Below are positions 49,715 through 63,201 of a DNA stretch of 64,000 nt, piece after piece. Under the pieces are notes generated by a model. It ran no database searches and was not told the origin of the DNA. It was given only the letters and a program-made list of their open reading frames with translations. Every line of letters starts with the position of its first letter. Position 1 is the stretch's first letter. The position numbers and the translations under genes were made by a program. The DNA is from Echinococcus granulosus (taxonomy: Eukaryota; Platyhelminthes; Cestoda; Cyclophyllidea; Taeniidae), in the NCBI RefSeq assembly GCF_000524195.1, contig NW_020170415.1, positions 62,001 through 126,000 on the forward strand, given 5' to 3'.

Positions 49715-51052
49715 GTTGGACTCCTGTTATCCAAAGCCTATTGTGTCACCTAACCGCACACAAGTTATTCTCACAATACCACCAAATCAGGTGATTAAAC
49801 CCCACATAAAACCCGTTTCTTGTTCGGTTTTATGCTCTTTGGTACAACGTGTTAATTTTTAATTGATTTTAATTCATTTACGGGTTAGGAGAAACAAGAT
49901 TGGAAAGGGGCTAAGGTATTTCCGAACCGAGTGAAAATCCAATAACGAATTGTACAGTGCGCTAACTCCGATGGTAGCGAGAGAAAAGTGCTTTATTATA
50001 ATCGCAACACTGTGCCACCAATAAAGATAATGATTCACACCCATAGGTGCGCAATTAAAGCTCTGGTTTAGCATCCGAGTTGGTGCCACACGGGTTAGTT
50101 ACGGTTGATTGGCACTGCAAGCCTGCGGCGCTACAGCGCCACAACCTGCCAGGCTTATGCATTGTACGACCTGTTTACCGACTATAGCTTTCCAAAATAG
50201 TCTGCCATTGAGTGAGGTTTCCATCCCTCCCTAAAGTGTCCAAAGGACAAGAAAAACGGCTTGTAGTTGTGCGGTAATTACAAGCACTAAACGCACTGGA
50301 TCGATACAGTTGAAGCATTGATGCTTCTGCGAAGTCCATCATCCACCAAGATCTCATGCGACCCGACTGGTCATTTGACCAAGGCAGACGAATGACCAGT
50401 ACGGTCAAAAAGACGAAATGATGGGGCGTTGGTTTGTGTAGGCCAATCCTGTACACGTGAGGTCGCAGTTATACGACGGTACACGATAGCTCGAACGCAC
50501 AAACCTAGTTGAAGCGCAATGTTTGGCTCTAAAAGCCCACCCGTTGTACTCTCAGGGTCGATAGTTGCCTAAGCGTAGACTGATTAATTTCTGTGCGCCC
50601 TCATGCCTGGGAGACAATCAAACAAAGTGGTTTGTAGATTGAGGTAAGTAATTACATATGTAACAAACTGCTGTGCACTTCACCCACGTAAATCCTGTAC
50701 TGAGATGTAAACCAACAACTCGGTCTAGACAGGTAATCTCAATAGCACCCCATTGTTTCTTAAAAGAAATATTTTAAATTGGAGGCTTAATCCACGCCAT
50801 GACAACATAGGAAAAAAGGCAAACATATCTAAACAAAATCACAAAAATAGGCATAGCAAAAAATGTACATATATTAGTGGTAAATTTCACTGAACGAGGT
50901 TCGTTCAGCATCAAGATGGTTAATACATACAGACGCATATACATAAAAAAAGGAACAGATGTAGGGAATGTGAAGTGCTTACAATTGTGCGGGAAGAAGG
51001 GGACAAGGAACGGCTATCTGGATAAAAAGGCACCAGCAACAAGACTTCCCCA
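49715..51052. other. intergenic DNA, probably including the PDS5 3' UTR
   Basis: No gene is supported here. The PDS5 3' UTR should occupy the part just below 51053 on the minus strand; no canonical AATAAA was seen close to the stop. Open frames such as 50175-50456 (minus) have no recognised content. Confidence 0.4.
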
Positions 51053-53677
51053 TCACTTGGTACGCCGCGTCGATCTCCGCAAACCGACACCAAACGAGGA
51101 CGACGATTTGGTAACGCGTGTGTTCAGACGACTTCCTGTGGCCTTGCCCTTCGCGAATGGTAGCGTGCTCTGCTTCAAATTTCCACTTTCTTTGCTTCCC
51201 TTACGCTTTGCCTGCTTAACGCGTTTCGAAATTACATCATTTGCGACCTTGTCATCATTCTTCTTTCGTCGCTTCTTTTCAGCTGCAGAAAACGAAAGGA
51301 GAAATAACCAGTCAGGAAGGTGATAGAATTGAGAATGAGAAATTAAACACAACAGGGACTAACGTGGTTCTTCTCCCAGTGCTGATTCGTTATGCCCAGG
51401 CGATGCCTCCAAGTCCACATTATCAACATCACCGTCGCTATTCGCTTCACTGATTGGCGCCACCTCCACCCCTACCTCCTCCTTCATGCTCTCACCCTCG
51501 TCTATAATCTCTGAGTGATCACCGATTGACGAATGTTGGGGCTGTTGGGAGCGCTGCTTGTTAGCGGGGTGCTTGACTCGAAGAAACTGAGGAGGAATGA
51601 GACCGTCCTTTACGGCTTTAGCGTTTTTACATGGGGTGAAGGTGACCAGAGGACTACCGCCCTCTCCGCGACAGAGCTGCGCAAAATCGGGGTTGGAGAA
51701 AGAGGAAGGGGCTCGAAGAAAGAGGGTACGCGGCAACTTTATTTCGAACTGGCATCCCTTCCACACTATGTTGGTACAACGGGTGAGCAGGAGGCCCAGG
51801 GATATGTCGCAGGCGATGTAAATTTTCTTAACAAAAATGACAATCATAATGAAAACAGGAACAACAAAACTCCTATCTACGCATAATCTCCAAGTCAGGG
51901 CGCTTATCGAAACGCCGTACTAATCTGCTTGCCAAGACCTTGCATAAAAGCCCCTGATGGTCGCTTACCAATGATTTGATTCATCGTATGGCGTCATATA
52001 TCGTTTATTACTCGAAAACACGATGACTGCAGAGGTGGAGTATGGTTTCCAGTGTTCATCAATTAGTGACGAGCACCCCTGTGAAAAGGATTTACCCGAG
52101 AACTCCGAATCTTCTCTCCATTCTGAGGTACCTACATTTCACAACATTTTTAAGAGTAATTAAAACGCTACAACCAGCCATTTCTTTGTCTTCACTCTTA
52201 CTGTCAAAGTATGTAGTAGGCTCTAGGTGATCAAGACTGATTTCGATTGGTGAAACAAGCTGGATCCTAGTTTGGCAATCATTCCTTGTTAGTTTAAAGA
52301 CAGGATAGAATGCAACACTCCCTAAAATCGTCCGAGAGGCCTATCCATTCATACAGAATGCGACAACAGAATGAATAACTTTTGAGATACAATGTAACAA
52401 AGAAAACATGGCGAAGGATGAGAATGCAGAGATAGACAAAAGATAAGTAGTATAAAAACCACACGAACTTTTTTTACACGACTGATAATAGGGTTAAAGT
52501 TCCGGCAGGAGACCTACTCCTACGGTTCTGATGCTGTTGCCTGAAGCCAATGAACTTTACAGAAAGTTGAGTAGATAGGAAGGAGGGAATATTAAAAACC
52601 TTTCCCCACTAGCTAAATCCCATGAAAGTGGACTGGAGACGAGGGGTATTCATGGAATGCACTCCAGTTACGACCCTAATCAACCTACTAATTTACATCA
52701 GAAGTGGATCTCCTTAATGTTGCAACTAACAGAGGAAGAGATATTTTAAGACAACGAAGCTCAAATCGTTCTCTGAACAGAGGATTGTCGGTGCTACAAT
52801 GTGAAATACAAAGACCATCTGAAAACGACGAGAACGATCCTTGATAGATAATGGAGATCAAAGAAATTATAGCCATTTCAATTTCACGCATTATTGCGCA
52901 TCGAAAGGAGTATACCATTCTGTAGTTCGATGTGGCTCAGATTGTTCCTCTGTCTTACGAATAGCTTCAAGAGAAGTCTAAAGTGAAACCGCAGGACAGT
53001 TTGAAGGATTCCTTCAAGAGTTCGGACGGCTATGACACCGGCCGCGCTCCCAAAACGTGTAGACGGCCAATGAAAAAGTCCTCACTGCTTACCGTGTTGA
53101 TGTTCTCATCTGTGGGACAAAGAGCGTCCCGTGAATGCTTAATCCTTTCCAGCAACTGACGTAGAAAAGTGTAGTTGCTACCACCAGCCATGATAGGTTC
53201 CATTATAAACCAGAGTGCCCTGCAAAAGAAAGAAATGAGAAGAATGAACATGCGGCAACAAGAGAGACTTACGATTTCACAATGCTCAGACGAGCCACAT
53301 CATCCGGTTTCTCCCAGTCGGGGTCATGCGCCAGCAAGTGAATGGCATAAGCCAACACAAAGTCGGGCAGCAGAGCGAAGAGAAGCTCTAAAACAGACAC
53401 AAACCGTATTTCTTCTCCACTCTGATAAACTAATGTGCTTAAACAAAAAGGAAAACAACGTACTGGGATTCTCATTAAAGAGTCCGTGCTTGGCTAGAAA
53501 CTCCCTGCGCTGCTTGACGTTGGCTGCAAGGTACTGCTTCGCGCGTTGTCGAAAGGCCAACTCGGACACGTCGGCGGCGTGGGCGAACATGGCCATGTAC
53601 TCAAGGGGCAGTTTCAACTGAATTAGGCCCTGATGCAGCACTCCGAGAAAGTGGGATCGCACGTTACTACAGGGATC
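51053..53677 (-). CDS. PDS5: PDS5 C-terminal block and basic tail (exons 19-23)
   Basis: Exons: 53464-53677, 53273-53387, 53093-53219, 51364-51826, 51053-51282; residues about 1189-1570. Exon 19 has LKLPLEYMAMFAHAADV, nearly the family's LLLPLEYMAIFALCAKD. Exon 20 has AYAIHLLAHDPDWEKPDDV. Exon 22 begins KIYIACDISLG (family KLYTVCDVALC) and passes KLPRTLFLRAPSSFSN, then becomes an acidic, disordered linker. Exon 23 is very Lys/Arg-rich (EKKRRKKNDD, KQAKRKG, LRRSTRRTK, then TGA), a likely DNA- or chromatin-contacting tail. The 1.3-kb intron before exon 22 holds short frames but nothing matching the family. Confidence 0.92.
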
Positions 53678-56600
53678 CTATGTAGCACAAGGAAGAGGAG
53701 AAAAGCGATTCAGTAAGTTAGGAAAAGCTACCGATCTACACGTACTTTGCGCAAACGTTTCAAAAGTATAAATAAAGGGCGGAGCTTATCAACCTTACCT
53801 CAATAAGCCTTTGCTGAACCAATGCCACATAAATATTAATAGCAATATCAATACTTTGTATTTTGCCAAGAAAATGATCCTTTCTGTACATATGAAATGC
53901 TCGCTGTTTGATGAGAAAAGGGGAATTGACACTTCAAATGGACAAAATGCTTGAGTTACAATTAACATGGTGCTTGTGGGGATCTCAGACGAGATTTAAC
54001 CATCGCAACCATGACGCTTTGTTGTTCTAATAGGACAGCAATCGTTCCTCCTTTGGCTCATTTCAGTCGCTGCTCAAAAATTAAGCAGAACTTCCCCCAC
54101 ACCAAGAACACCCTACATCCATTTTTGCTCCTTTTAATTTGAACTAACCTGTTTGTTACATAGAATAATAAACTGATAAAGGGCACATCATAAAATCGCA
54201 ACACCGGGCTAAGATAGAAAAATCGGAGCGTCGAATATGCATGCCACTAACGGTAAACGTTAAATGCAGACTCTCGGGATGTCCATTTAGTCTGATTTAT
54301 GTCTAAAAGAACTTAATCACACAGCGACCTGACATACCAGCGTGATGAAAGAGAAGTTCATATTTTCATCAGATTTAATTTGGTTTGCATCAAGGTAAAC
54401 ACCCCGGGTAACAGCGCCTAGAAATTTCGTCGACTTTTTATTTGTCATTGTGGCTCTTTGCATTTCTTTTGACTGAACAATTTTTCAGAAGAGAACATCA
54501 TTTGTATTTTACGCGCCTGAAATTCTACCCAATAACCCCCAATAGCCACAATAGTAATGAAATTCATATTCAACAGACCCTGGATTTGTTTATTCCGTGA
54601 AAATTAGAGCTTCAAAATCACTACCTTTGGTAGATTAAATATATGAAGGGCAACAAAATGTATATTCACGGCAGTTTCAAAGAATGATAAACGTGTGGAA
54701 AAGTTCCATGTACTGATTGAGGGCTTGAGTTAAAGAGTATCTTTCGACAATGGATGCACCGTGAAAATCCCAACCCATTAAAAGAAAGCCCCATGCCACA
54801 TCAGTTCTTACTAGATCGCAGTAGCTACTATACTACTGCGGAAACCAATAGCGACTAATAATAGTGCAAACAGGCAGAATTGGTAATCGAAATAGTAAGG
54901 AATGGAAGAATATGCGATGAGACGTACACACATAACGTAGGACATAGACTGATACCAACTGACTTCAATGACCTCAGCGTAGAACTGAAAATAGGCGATC
55001 TTCAACCAGGAAGTTGCGGCCACAAGACGCATTCGGGACATGTCGCCAAGACTGTGCAAAGGTGGAAAAAAATTAGAGCACTTTTATTGTTTAACATCAA
55101 GATGTCTAATTGATTCACCTTTACATCCGTGAGGAAACTGCATTGCACAGACACCAGTGTTATGTATTTACATCAACGCGTTAGCGTTCTAAGAATTATC
55201 ACCTTCTAATTCAAGTAAATTATTACCAGAGAACAGCCATCGAAATATTTAATGGTATCTGACGTCCCAGCACTACCATTACTCATTTTGACCTTATAAG
55301 ACATGGGTGGGGCATTGACTGAACGAAGCGATTCAAAATAATGTAGAGGATCGGTCAACATAGACACTCCACTTAACCGCCGCACGCATAAAACTAATTA
55401 AACAGCAGAAGCGCCTTTCATTGATCACCTGCTCTTCTGTTCCCCTCCATCCGGGCTTCCTTGTTGTGAGTCGGCATAAAAGTAGTACTAGATTATACGA
55501 GTAGAGGTTTAAGAGTACAGCGCTTGATTAATAACACTGCCTCTTAATGGAGATGGGATAAGCAAAAGAACTCACCATTTAAAACCAACTCTTCTATCTA
55601 ACGTACACTCTAAGTTCAAAACCCGAGTTAAGTTAAAAGAGGAGTAAAGTCCGCTAATTGTCTAAATTTCCACTCACCTCATTAGACCATTGCACGTCAA
55701 ATCACCGTCATGTACGATGATGCGATGGATGAGACGAATGATAATCTGGGCGACCTGTTTATTCTGCAGCTTCAGTCCCACCAGCCAATTGGCCATCAGT
55801 TTCACCGCTGCTATCTACGAGGAATTAAGCCAACTCTAGTCAGTGTAGTGTAAGTTATGCCTTCTGTTACAGGGACGGTTCAGTAATAGACAAGTATCGA
55901 CTACATCGGCTTGGAGCTATCAGGCTCTCAGTCCTTCCAAGCGTTTATGATAAAGCTAGTTCCAGACTCGTATGCCTCATAGTGTTCAAGGGATAACCCG
56001 GGCGCCACAACAGTATACAAACCTTGGCACGAGTAAGAAGGGGAAGGTTGCCATCTGGAGTCCAATCAGAAGGCTTCGCATCTTCTTTGCTGTTGTTCTC
56101 AGTCTCCGTCTGCGCCTTTTGTTTCCTTCCACTCCTCTTCGCTGCCTTGGATGTTGTTGACGCCTCTGTATCTCCATCTTTGGTCAAAAGGTTTGGAATT
56201 AAATGGCCCGTCATAAGGGGCTTTAGTTGAGGATTGTACACACCCGGAAACAGTAGACCCACGTGACTCAGAGTGGTCAAACAGGCGATGTAGTCCGAAC
56301 TGGTGATCTCACAAGCCAGGCACGTCTAGGGGGAGGAGGAAAAAAGCAAGCGATAATGTTAAATCCTCATACACTGTTCAATTTGACGCCAAAATACCTT
56401 TACAATGTCGTCCAGAGTTTGCTGAATCTTCACTTCCAGATTCGCCATTCTAGGCGCCTCGGAGCACACCGAATCGAGATCCTCACCTTCTTCCGCTAAG
56501 ACAGTGCCGTCACCTTCAGTAGTGGTGCTCGTCTTCGCCTTCTTGTTCTCCATTTCCTCCTCCTCCTCGTCATTAACGTCACTTTCCTGACGCGCGGCCT

Positions 56601-59600
56601 CAAGAGTGGAGACAGGTCCTTTGGGGAAAGTCGAATGCTTTCCAGCCAACGCGTGAACCACTGACAGCAGCTGACGCAGCACTCGCACCGACAGCTTGGC
56701 TCGTCGTTTCTCTCGACGCCACGCTAAACCGGCTTGACCCACGGTCACTGGCTCTTCAGTGGCTTCATCCACTGCCGATTCTTTCTCTCCCCGACGCTGA
56801 CCTGAAGCAAACACATACACGCAGGAAGATCGCATCAACTAAATGTTGAAAATCTGATTCCCAGTGAAGGACAATGTCTTACGTTTTGCCTTGGTGGTAG
56901 GAGTAGTGGATTTATGACTATCAACGATGGGGACAGGTGGGTAGGCAGCAGTGAGCCCAGAGGTACAGAAGGTAGCGAGGAGTGGGAGGATATGCAGTGT
57001 TTGTTCGCAGAGCTGCTCTTCACTGCCGGAGTAGAGGCCGACGCCACGAAAGCGCTTAGCGACCGACTTAACCCCCTTGTGTCGCTTCTCTACCTCCGTC
57101 GACGCTGATGCCTCTGCACCCTCCAAAGAGGCCTGAAAATTAGCCTCGTGCTGCTCCAGAGTGGCTCCGCTACCACCTGCATCCTTCGGACCATAAATTG
57201 GACCGCCACCAAGGAGGCAGCACAGAACCTGTGGGAAGAGTTTCGATAGATTAATAGAGAGAAAAGCGTCGAGCTTTGTGCGTGTGACGGAGGTGAGAAA
57301 GTTTTATCGAAATGATGGAAGCGGCATGGTTTGCTGCTATCAAAGGATATACGATACGCGTAAATTTGAGGAAATACCGAATCAAAAAAGCCGTTTCAAC
57401 TAGCAGACAAGAGGAAATGTGAGAGCCATACGGTAAACTTATTTTTAGCACAATATGGGGAAAACAAGATAGATTGTATTCTACGACAACGGTGACAATG
57501 CGTGATGCCAAATCAAGTGCTTGAAATGACTTGCAATTAATGAAACGTCATATGAATACAGAAAGGCTTCGCAAAAAGTATATTGACATCGCTTTTTGGA
57601 GCAAAAAATTTGCAGTCTATACAAATTACTTTGAACAAAATTAAATATTAAAACTGTTTACTTATAAGTTTCACGAAAATTTTAAAAACAAGGTACCAGT
57701 ATACAACTAACGAAACACAACACTAAAAAACCAAGGCTAAAGATCTATAAAATGATCGTGTTAACGAGTTACTTGGAAGAGATCTCCTGGACATACAATA
57801 AAAGGACTTCAACGTCTGTTCAAGGGAAAAGACAATGAGAACTTTAAATTCTTCTTGTAAAAAAACATTAAAAAAGCAATGAAACCCACTTGGAGGCATA
57901 ATTCAATCGGTGTACTGGGATCCTCAGTCGAAGTGCTTTCAACGGGAACGTCGGGAACGAGGATGCTTCGGTGAGTATCGAGGACGCTGTTGATGTACTG
58001 GAACATGTCATCCGCGGGTAATGTGTCCTATAATGAAAACAGGACATGTCCACACAGTAGTCAAATAGACTAGGCGTTGAAAAGGCAATATAAAAAGAAA
58101 TTAAACTTAGTTACGAAAATGATCAAGAACCGAATACATGAATTCACGATAGGCAAAAATGTCTGAAAGTCAACTGAAAAAAATATGAACCTTGTGGTAG
58201 ACGGAGAGAGCAAGAAGGATCCGCAAATCCCTCACCAACTCCTGGCCGACTACCTCCTCTCTGATGGAGTTCTGTGAAGAACCGGTTTCCATGGAGACGA
58301 CTAGGCGAGTAAGGAGCTCTTGACCGAAGGCCTCATCAAAGAGGACGGAGGCACAACGCTCCACAAGCAGTTTCACAGTGTGTTCGTATTGCGCTACTTC
58401 ACCTCCCCCGCCACCACTACCTGACTGTGAGGCAATTCGCTTCAACACATCGTGCTGCCAAGATAAATGAATGAGTCTCGCCATTAGCAAGTTGCGGTGA
58501 ACATTGCGGTGAGGTGTCACAGAAGGGGGGCGTTTACTATGGGAGGCTGAATCTGAACCTTAACAACTACTCCAATCCCTGATTATGAGTGGTGACCAAT
58601 GCCAAAGGGAGACCGAAATGGATCAAGCCGAAATCTTTCTCAGAGAACCACTTACTATGTTGCTAATTAAGACAGTAATTCTCAATCTTCACCTAAAAAC
58701 ACAGCACTCTCTTCCACCATAAATTCAGAAAAAACGTTCCTATGAAAAGAAATCGCCATCTAAAATGTCCAACATAACACTGCTTCACAATCCACGAGAG
58801 GTACTATCACATAAAATGAGTAACACTCGCGATATGATGCAAATTTGTACCTTCGCTCCTCTTGCAACCCACTAGAATATTTACGACGACTACAAAGAGC
58901 ACCGGAGTCGAAACTGAAGACAAGACGATGTCAACTTAGCAAAATGATATCGATTCAAACCGTATATGCCACTATGTGGATCTGTTCAAGTCTCCTAAGG
59001 TCGGAAATGCTGGTCCTACAGTCCTTCTGTGTAGATGCGATAAGCCTGGCTTCACACTCCTAGATCTTGGAACTTTGCAACAGTAGTTCCGGTGGTATAA
59101 TTACTCAAAAAAGTAGTTACCTCGGGAGGCATAAGCAAATGCAAAACACAAACCAATTTTATATCATTTAAGGCGCTTTAGAGACCCACCGAGACTACAA
59201 AACATGAATAGTAAAGCAATTGAGGGAGGACAGGTTCACACCTTAACGACCTTTTACAGACTCCAAGCAAGTGAACACAAGGGTGAATTTCTCAATGCAA
59301 AGAAGGAAACGCACCATGCACTGAGCTGCCGCCTTTGAGGAACAATTGGGGTGAAAGAGTTGACAGCAGCTGGTTCTCAGTGCTCGATCAGAGTGAACTG
59401 CATTAAAAAACTTTTTCAGGTGGTCAATTGCCTTTTCGGCTTTCGGTAGTAGACCTGGGCAAAGCGGAGAGGCCAAGTTAATGCTGAATTGAGTTAAAAA
59501 ACATAGCATATTTAAGATTATTACTGGAGAGTTTCTGGAGAACTCGAACCATTTCAGCACTAGTCCGGCCCATAATCCTTTTGCCCTGGTGATCAACAAT

Positions 59601-61858
59601 AATGCGAAGAGCCTCCCGTACGATTGCAGACCCACTGCAAAAAATGGTTAATCTAAGTCATTATAAGTGAAAGATTTCACTTAATTAAGATAAAGACAAC
59701 TGGAAACGAGTTATAACGGATCGATAGGGTTAAATCACCGAATGACCAATTCAGATACAATTACGTCTTTGGTGAAGATTAACTCACACAAACTGGACTT
59801 TAAGGAGTTCTTGGATAGCTTTAATTGATGCATCATCCGCCAACTGGTAGCAGGTGAAAAGACTTTTAACTCGTTCCTTGGTATCGAAGTTGTAGGGCAC
59901 AATGCAACTTTTGAAAAGTCGTTCGACTATTATCCTAGGTTTGAGAAGAGGGAATGTCAGAGATGCGTCTAGGACGAATGCAACATATGGTAAGGTATAC
60001 AACATGAATATGTGACAGGCAGGGATGCTTATAAATCTTGGATAAAACATTGCGGACAAATTCGGGCCAGAAATCTAACCGAGGACGAAAAGCTCACTTG
60101 TCATCAACAGATGGTTGGTAATACATATGCATGATGGAGTTGAGGGTCATGACCATTTTATCAAGATTGGGATCGGCGGCCAGGAGGTTCTGTTTATAGA
60201 CCAGGGCCAATTCGGAGAGAACCTCTTTGCGGACGGAAAGTGATCTGTCTCTCGATCGATTGTAGATTATGTCAAATAGGGAGTCCGCCTCATCGCCTTT
60301 CGCCTCACGCATCAATGTGGCTACCATCTTGAGGGACAGTAAACGAACAGCTGGATGCGGGAAGGGGAGCGTTGAGTTCAACAAACCGAAAGATAAGTAA
60401 GTACAAAAGCAACACAGTGCTTACATTCCGTCCTGTCAATGGTACAAGACTTGAGGCAGTCGATCAGCTTGCCTCTGGGTAATTCAGCATTCTGTTTCAA
60501 CATAACAGGCACCATCTGAATGCAGAAGTTCCGCACGTCAGCATCAATATCATTGAACCTGGAGAGGAAGGTCGCCCACAACTCAGGATTCATGTGATGA
60601 ACCGTGGAATTCTAAAGCAATTTCACCTGCAATCAAGGTAACTTACAGGTTCTGAGAAAATACGAGCAAGTAGGCGGAAAGCCCTTTTCCTCTCACGGGC
60701 AATACTAGACTTCAGTTTAAGCTCAACACAGGGCAAAATGGGGGAGACTAGGCTTTCTTGCAGCGTGTGAAGCGCGTATATCACAATGAATGAGTGTTCG
60801 CCAAGAGGATCGTGTGGACGAGTACCAACTTCTGACTCGTCGAGATCTGTAGATGCATACTTCTGATCGCTTAAAACAAGCGAGTTTTGAATAAGCTAGA
60901 CAAGATGGATGAGACAGTTACCTAATCTACCATTTGAATGGGGTACTCCAGTTGTGCAGAAGTTCGTACAATTAAATCCTTAACCAGCGCGTGCTGCATT
61001 GGCTGGGAGCTTTTAGCAGGTTCGATGAGGAAGGATAGCAGATATGCCACAACGTCATTGGTTAGAAGTGCAGAAGATTGGTGTATTAATGTAACAAGTG
61101 AGTTGAGAAGAAACTGGCGCACAGTTTCCTCATCCGACCAAGCCCATATTGAAAGGTTTCTATGAAAAGCATTTGATAAAAGGCACACCTTACTTAGCAA
61201 TTTCTATTAATGTCCTCAAGCAATCAAGCAAGTACTTATCGCCATTGTCTAATAGTCGACACCAAGTAAATACATCTAATTTACAGCATGTCTAGTAAAA
61301 TAAAGATGTGAAACAGAAGAATTACATATACAATTGTAAATAGGCGAGGATAATTTACATCATGCTTGCTGTGCAACTTGGAAAGATTTGAAATGGACTC
61401 GCTTAAGAAAGTAAGAAGGTCCTAAAGTTATTAGCAAAAGCGACTATGGTACCTCGATGCGATTTTGCGAATCTGGGAGAGTTTCGAATGGATTGGTAGG
61501 GCAAAACAGCTTCAGTAGCGTGCACACCGCCACGCATATACGCAAACGGATATCAATGTCAGGATGATGAGTAAATTGGCGGGACAATAAATGCAGTAGA
61601 AGACCGATCAACTGAATTGGCTTCTGGGTTTGAATTACTGAATGTTGATTTTCGGAATCTTCTGTCACCGAGTCATCCTTTATTCCACTTTGGCGCAACA
61701 TATCACGCAGAGCAGCATTTATATCCTTAAAAAGTTTAAATCTTCAAATAGCTACGTACATTGATTCGCTTTCTTAATTCATCTGGCCGAAGGCTTCCAT
61801 CTATTTCAGCACACCCATCAGGGTACACAATGTCAAACCCGACAGTGTCCAGAACCAT
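51053..61858 (-). CDS. PDS5: PDS5 sister chromatid cohesion protein
   Basis: PDS5 is a HEAT-repeat protein that binds cohesin through the SCC1 kleisin subunit. It regulates cohesin loading, acetylation and WAPL-dependent release. Twenty-three exons (listed in the three block entries) join without a frame break into 4713 nt, 1570 residues, longer than human PDS5A or PDS5B (about 1340-1450). Diagnostic stretches include HIMYYQPSVDDK-type spacing before the IVPYNFDTKERVKSLF segment, ELWATFLSRFNDIDADVR, LPLEYMAMFAHAADV, AIHLLAHDPDWEKPDD and KIYIACDISLGLLL. The start ATG at 61858 has an in-frame TAG two codons upstream. The C-terminus is a basic tail, as usual in animals. Introns are mostly 50-500 bp, with a few over 0.5 kb and the longest 1.3 kb. 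This is the only complete gene in the window. Confidence 0.94.
54928..58454 (-). CDS. PDS5: PDS5 middle HEAT block with acidic insertion (exons 12-18)
   Basis: Exons: 58191-58454, 57890-58027, 56883-57228, 56398-56801, 56023-56325, 55678-55814, 54928-55051; residues about 617-1188. Exon 12 (EHTVKLLVERCASVLFDEAF) matches [20 protein letters not shown], after a Gly-rich insert. Exons 14-15 carry long low-complexity additions, including an acidic run (NDEEEEEMENKK) not found at this place in vertebrate PDS5. They account for much of the extra length. Exon 17 (AAVKLMANWLVGLKLQNKQ, IVHDGDL) and exon 18 (GDMSRMRLVAATSWLKIA) return to strongly conserved sequence. Confidence 0.9.
59315..61858 (-). 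CDS. PDS5: PDS5 N-terminal HEAT-repeat block (exons 1-11)
   Basis: Exons: 61760-61858, 61453-61725, 61359-61421, 61194-61291, 60931-61159, 60647-60895, 60425-60611, 60098-60350, 59788-59934, 59525-59634, 59315-59454; residues 1-616. Exon 1 (FDIVYPDGCAEI) aligns with the conserved IAYPPGVKEI start. Exon 2 holds DIDIRLRICVAVCTLLKLFCP, the LLVACCLADIFRIYAPEAP repeat. Exon 7 (ELWATFLSRFNDID) and exon 8 (RDRSLSVRKEVLSELALVYKQ) are the best-conserved HEAT repeats. Exon 9 is IVPYNFDTKERVKSLF. Exon 11 ends HPNCSSKAAAQCM, the CSCKQADIC segment; its donor GTGCGT was chosen because the longer open reading does not match the family. Confidence 0.93.
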
Positions 61859-62345
61859 AGCCTATTTCGTTAAACCCGAATTGACGCGACTCAAGCAAGG
61901 TCATATAAACAAAGGTTTAATGATTAAACTCAGCTTTTTGCATTAACAGACTTAAAGCTTACAATTACGCTAAAAACCAATGTACACAATTTTGTGAATT
62001 ATCGGTGGTACCCACATCTACTAAGAGGTGCATCTACTAAGTAGCTTACAATTAATTAAAAGTGAGTCAACGACTTGAACCGACTTTTTACGGCAGCTGA
62101 AGTTAACCACACAGCCTGCGACAAATAGAAGGGTAACATGAAATTTGGCATGGCCCTCTGGCGTTTTTTGTTTTATTACGACGTGCCAGAAAAGCGTCCA
62201 CATTCACGAAGGATACTTGCCTGCTCCACTTTTTACCATTACTTGGCAGCTATCCGTTAAATATTAATTTTTGCCAGAAGCTCGATTTGTTTTAACGAGA
62301 GATGAAAAAATCTTTGATGTTTTCTTTAGCAAATTAGCACTCAGG
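61859..62345. other. PDS5 5' flank, putative promoter region
   Basis: This AT-rich stretch lies directly upstream of the PDS5 start codon on the minus strand and should contain the 5' UTR and core promoter. I see no clear TATA box or other motif I would defend. Confidence 0.4.
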
Positions 62346-62478
62346 TGTCGTGGCGACCCGAGACCTCTTGAAGACGGAGGGGCCGAGTGGGGAAGTAACA
62401 CAGCGGAAGTACACCAGCGGCACCTTCGACGCCTGCGTAACCGAATTGAGGCGTTAAACAAACAATCAGTGTACTACA
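62346..62478 (+). repeat. solo LTR-like repeat, internally shortened
   Basis: The order of family landmarks is kept: TGTCGTGGCGACCCGAGACC, CTTGAAGACGGAG, a GGAAGTACACCAGCGGCACC block, then GTTAAACAAACAATC and the end CTACA. At about 133 bp it lacks the middle of the 200-bp repeat. Confidence 0.5.
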
Positions 62479-63201
62479 GTCCTTCCTCATTCCCTCTCTA
62501 GGACGTCGTATTGCGTATGCTTACACAAAGGGTGATGGAGCAATGAACCAAACGCCACCAAGATGGTGGTTAAAAGGCGCGGGGATTAAAAGTCCTGTGC
62601 AGTTTAAATCAACCATCAACTCAAGTATCGCGAAAGTTCCTTGATTTAAGTCTGAAAAGATTCCCATGTTAGTTTTCGTAGCATTCATTTGTTATTTGGT
62701 TATAATCGACAATAGTCCTTTGAAATAAATCTGATTATTGACGGAGTACTAGAGTCCACATGGTTTTGAATACGCTTTAATGATATTCGAGGATAATGTG
62801 AATTATTCTTAGCAGGAACTACAGTTGGAACGTCTGCTTGTGGCGTCACGGATACGTGATGCGTTTGTTATTAGGTTAAAAGACTGATTTTCAAATTATG
62901 GCGAAATAGATGTGGGATGTTCCTGATCCGGTGCAAATTGTACTTCCTTAGTATTCGGAGAGCGAGTGAACGAAACTGAAAAGTTAATTATAATTAGTGT
63001 GTCTTGTTAGAACAATTGAATGTCTTGGCTTTGGCTGTCGATTATCTTCTGAGACCTTTGTGTTGAACGTATGAATGAATCAATCATAGGAAGGTCCAGT
63101 ATTTCGACTCTCCTTCGCGCTCCCATCCAGAATAACAACTCATTATTTAGTGCTTCTGTTTTAGTTGGTCTGCAAAGCTATCAGATCTTACCATTGACAG
63201 G
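62479..63201. other. intergenic DNA, no supported gene
   Basis: No open frame of note and no recognised RNA gene. The string GTGATGGAGCAATG at 62532-62545 recurs at 6768-6781, a hint of a shared but very decayed repeat. Confidence 0.4.

Noticed and set aside
52688..52918. 76-codon minus-strand frame as an extra PDS5 exon
   Set aside because: It does not match PDS5, and exon 53093-53219 joins in phase directly to 51364-51826, which carries the expected next segment.
59243..59314. Extension of PDS5 exon 11 to the end of its open frame
   Set aside because: The extra residues do not match the family; ending at the GTGCGT donor gives an exact continuation into exon 12.
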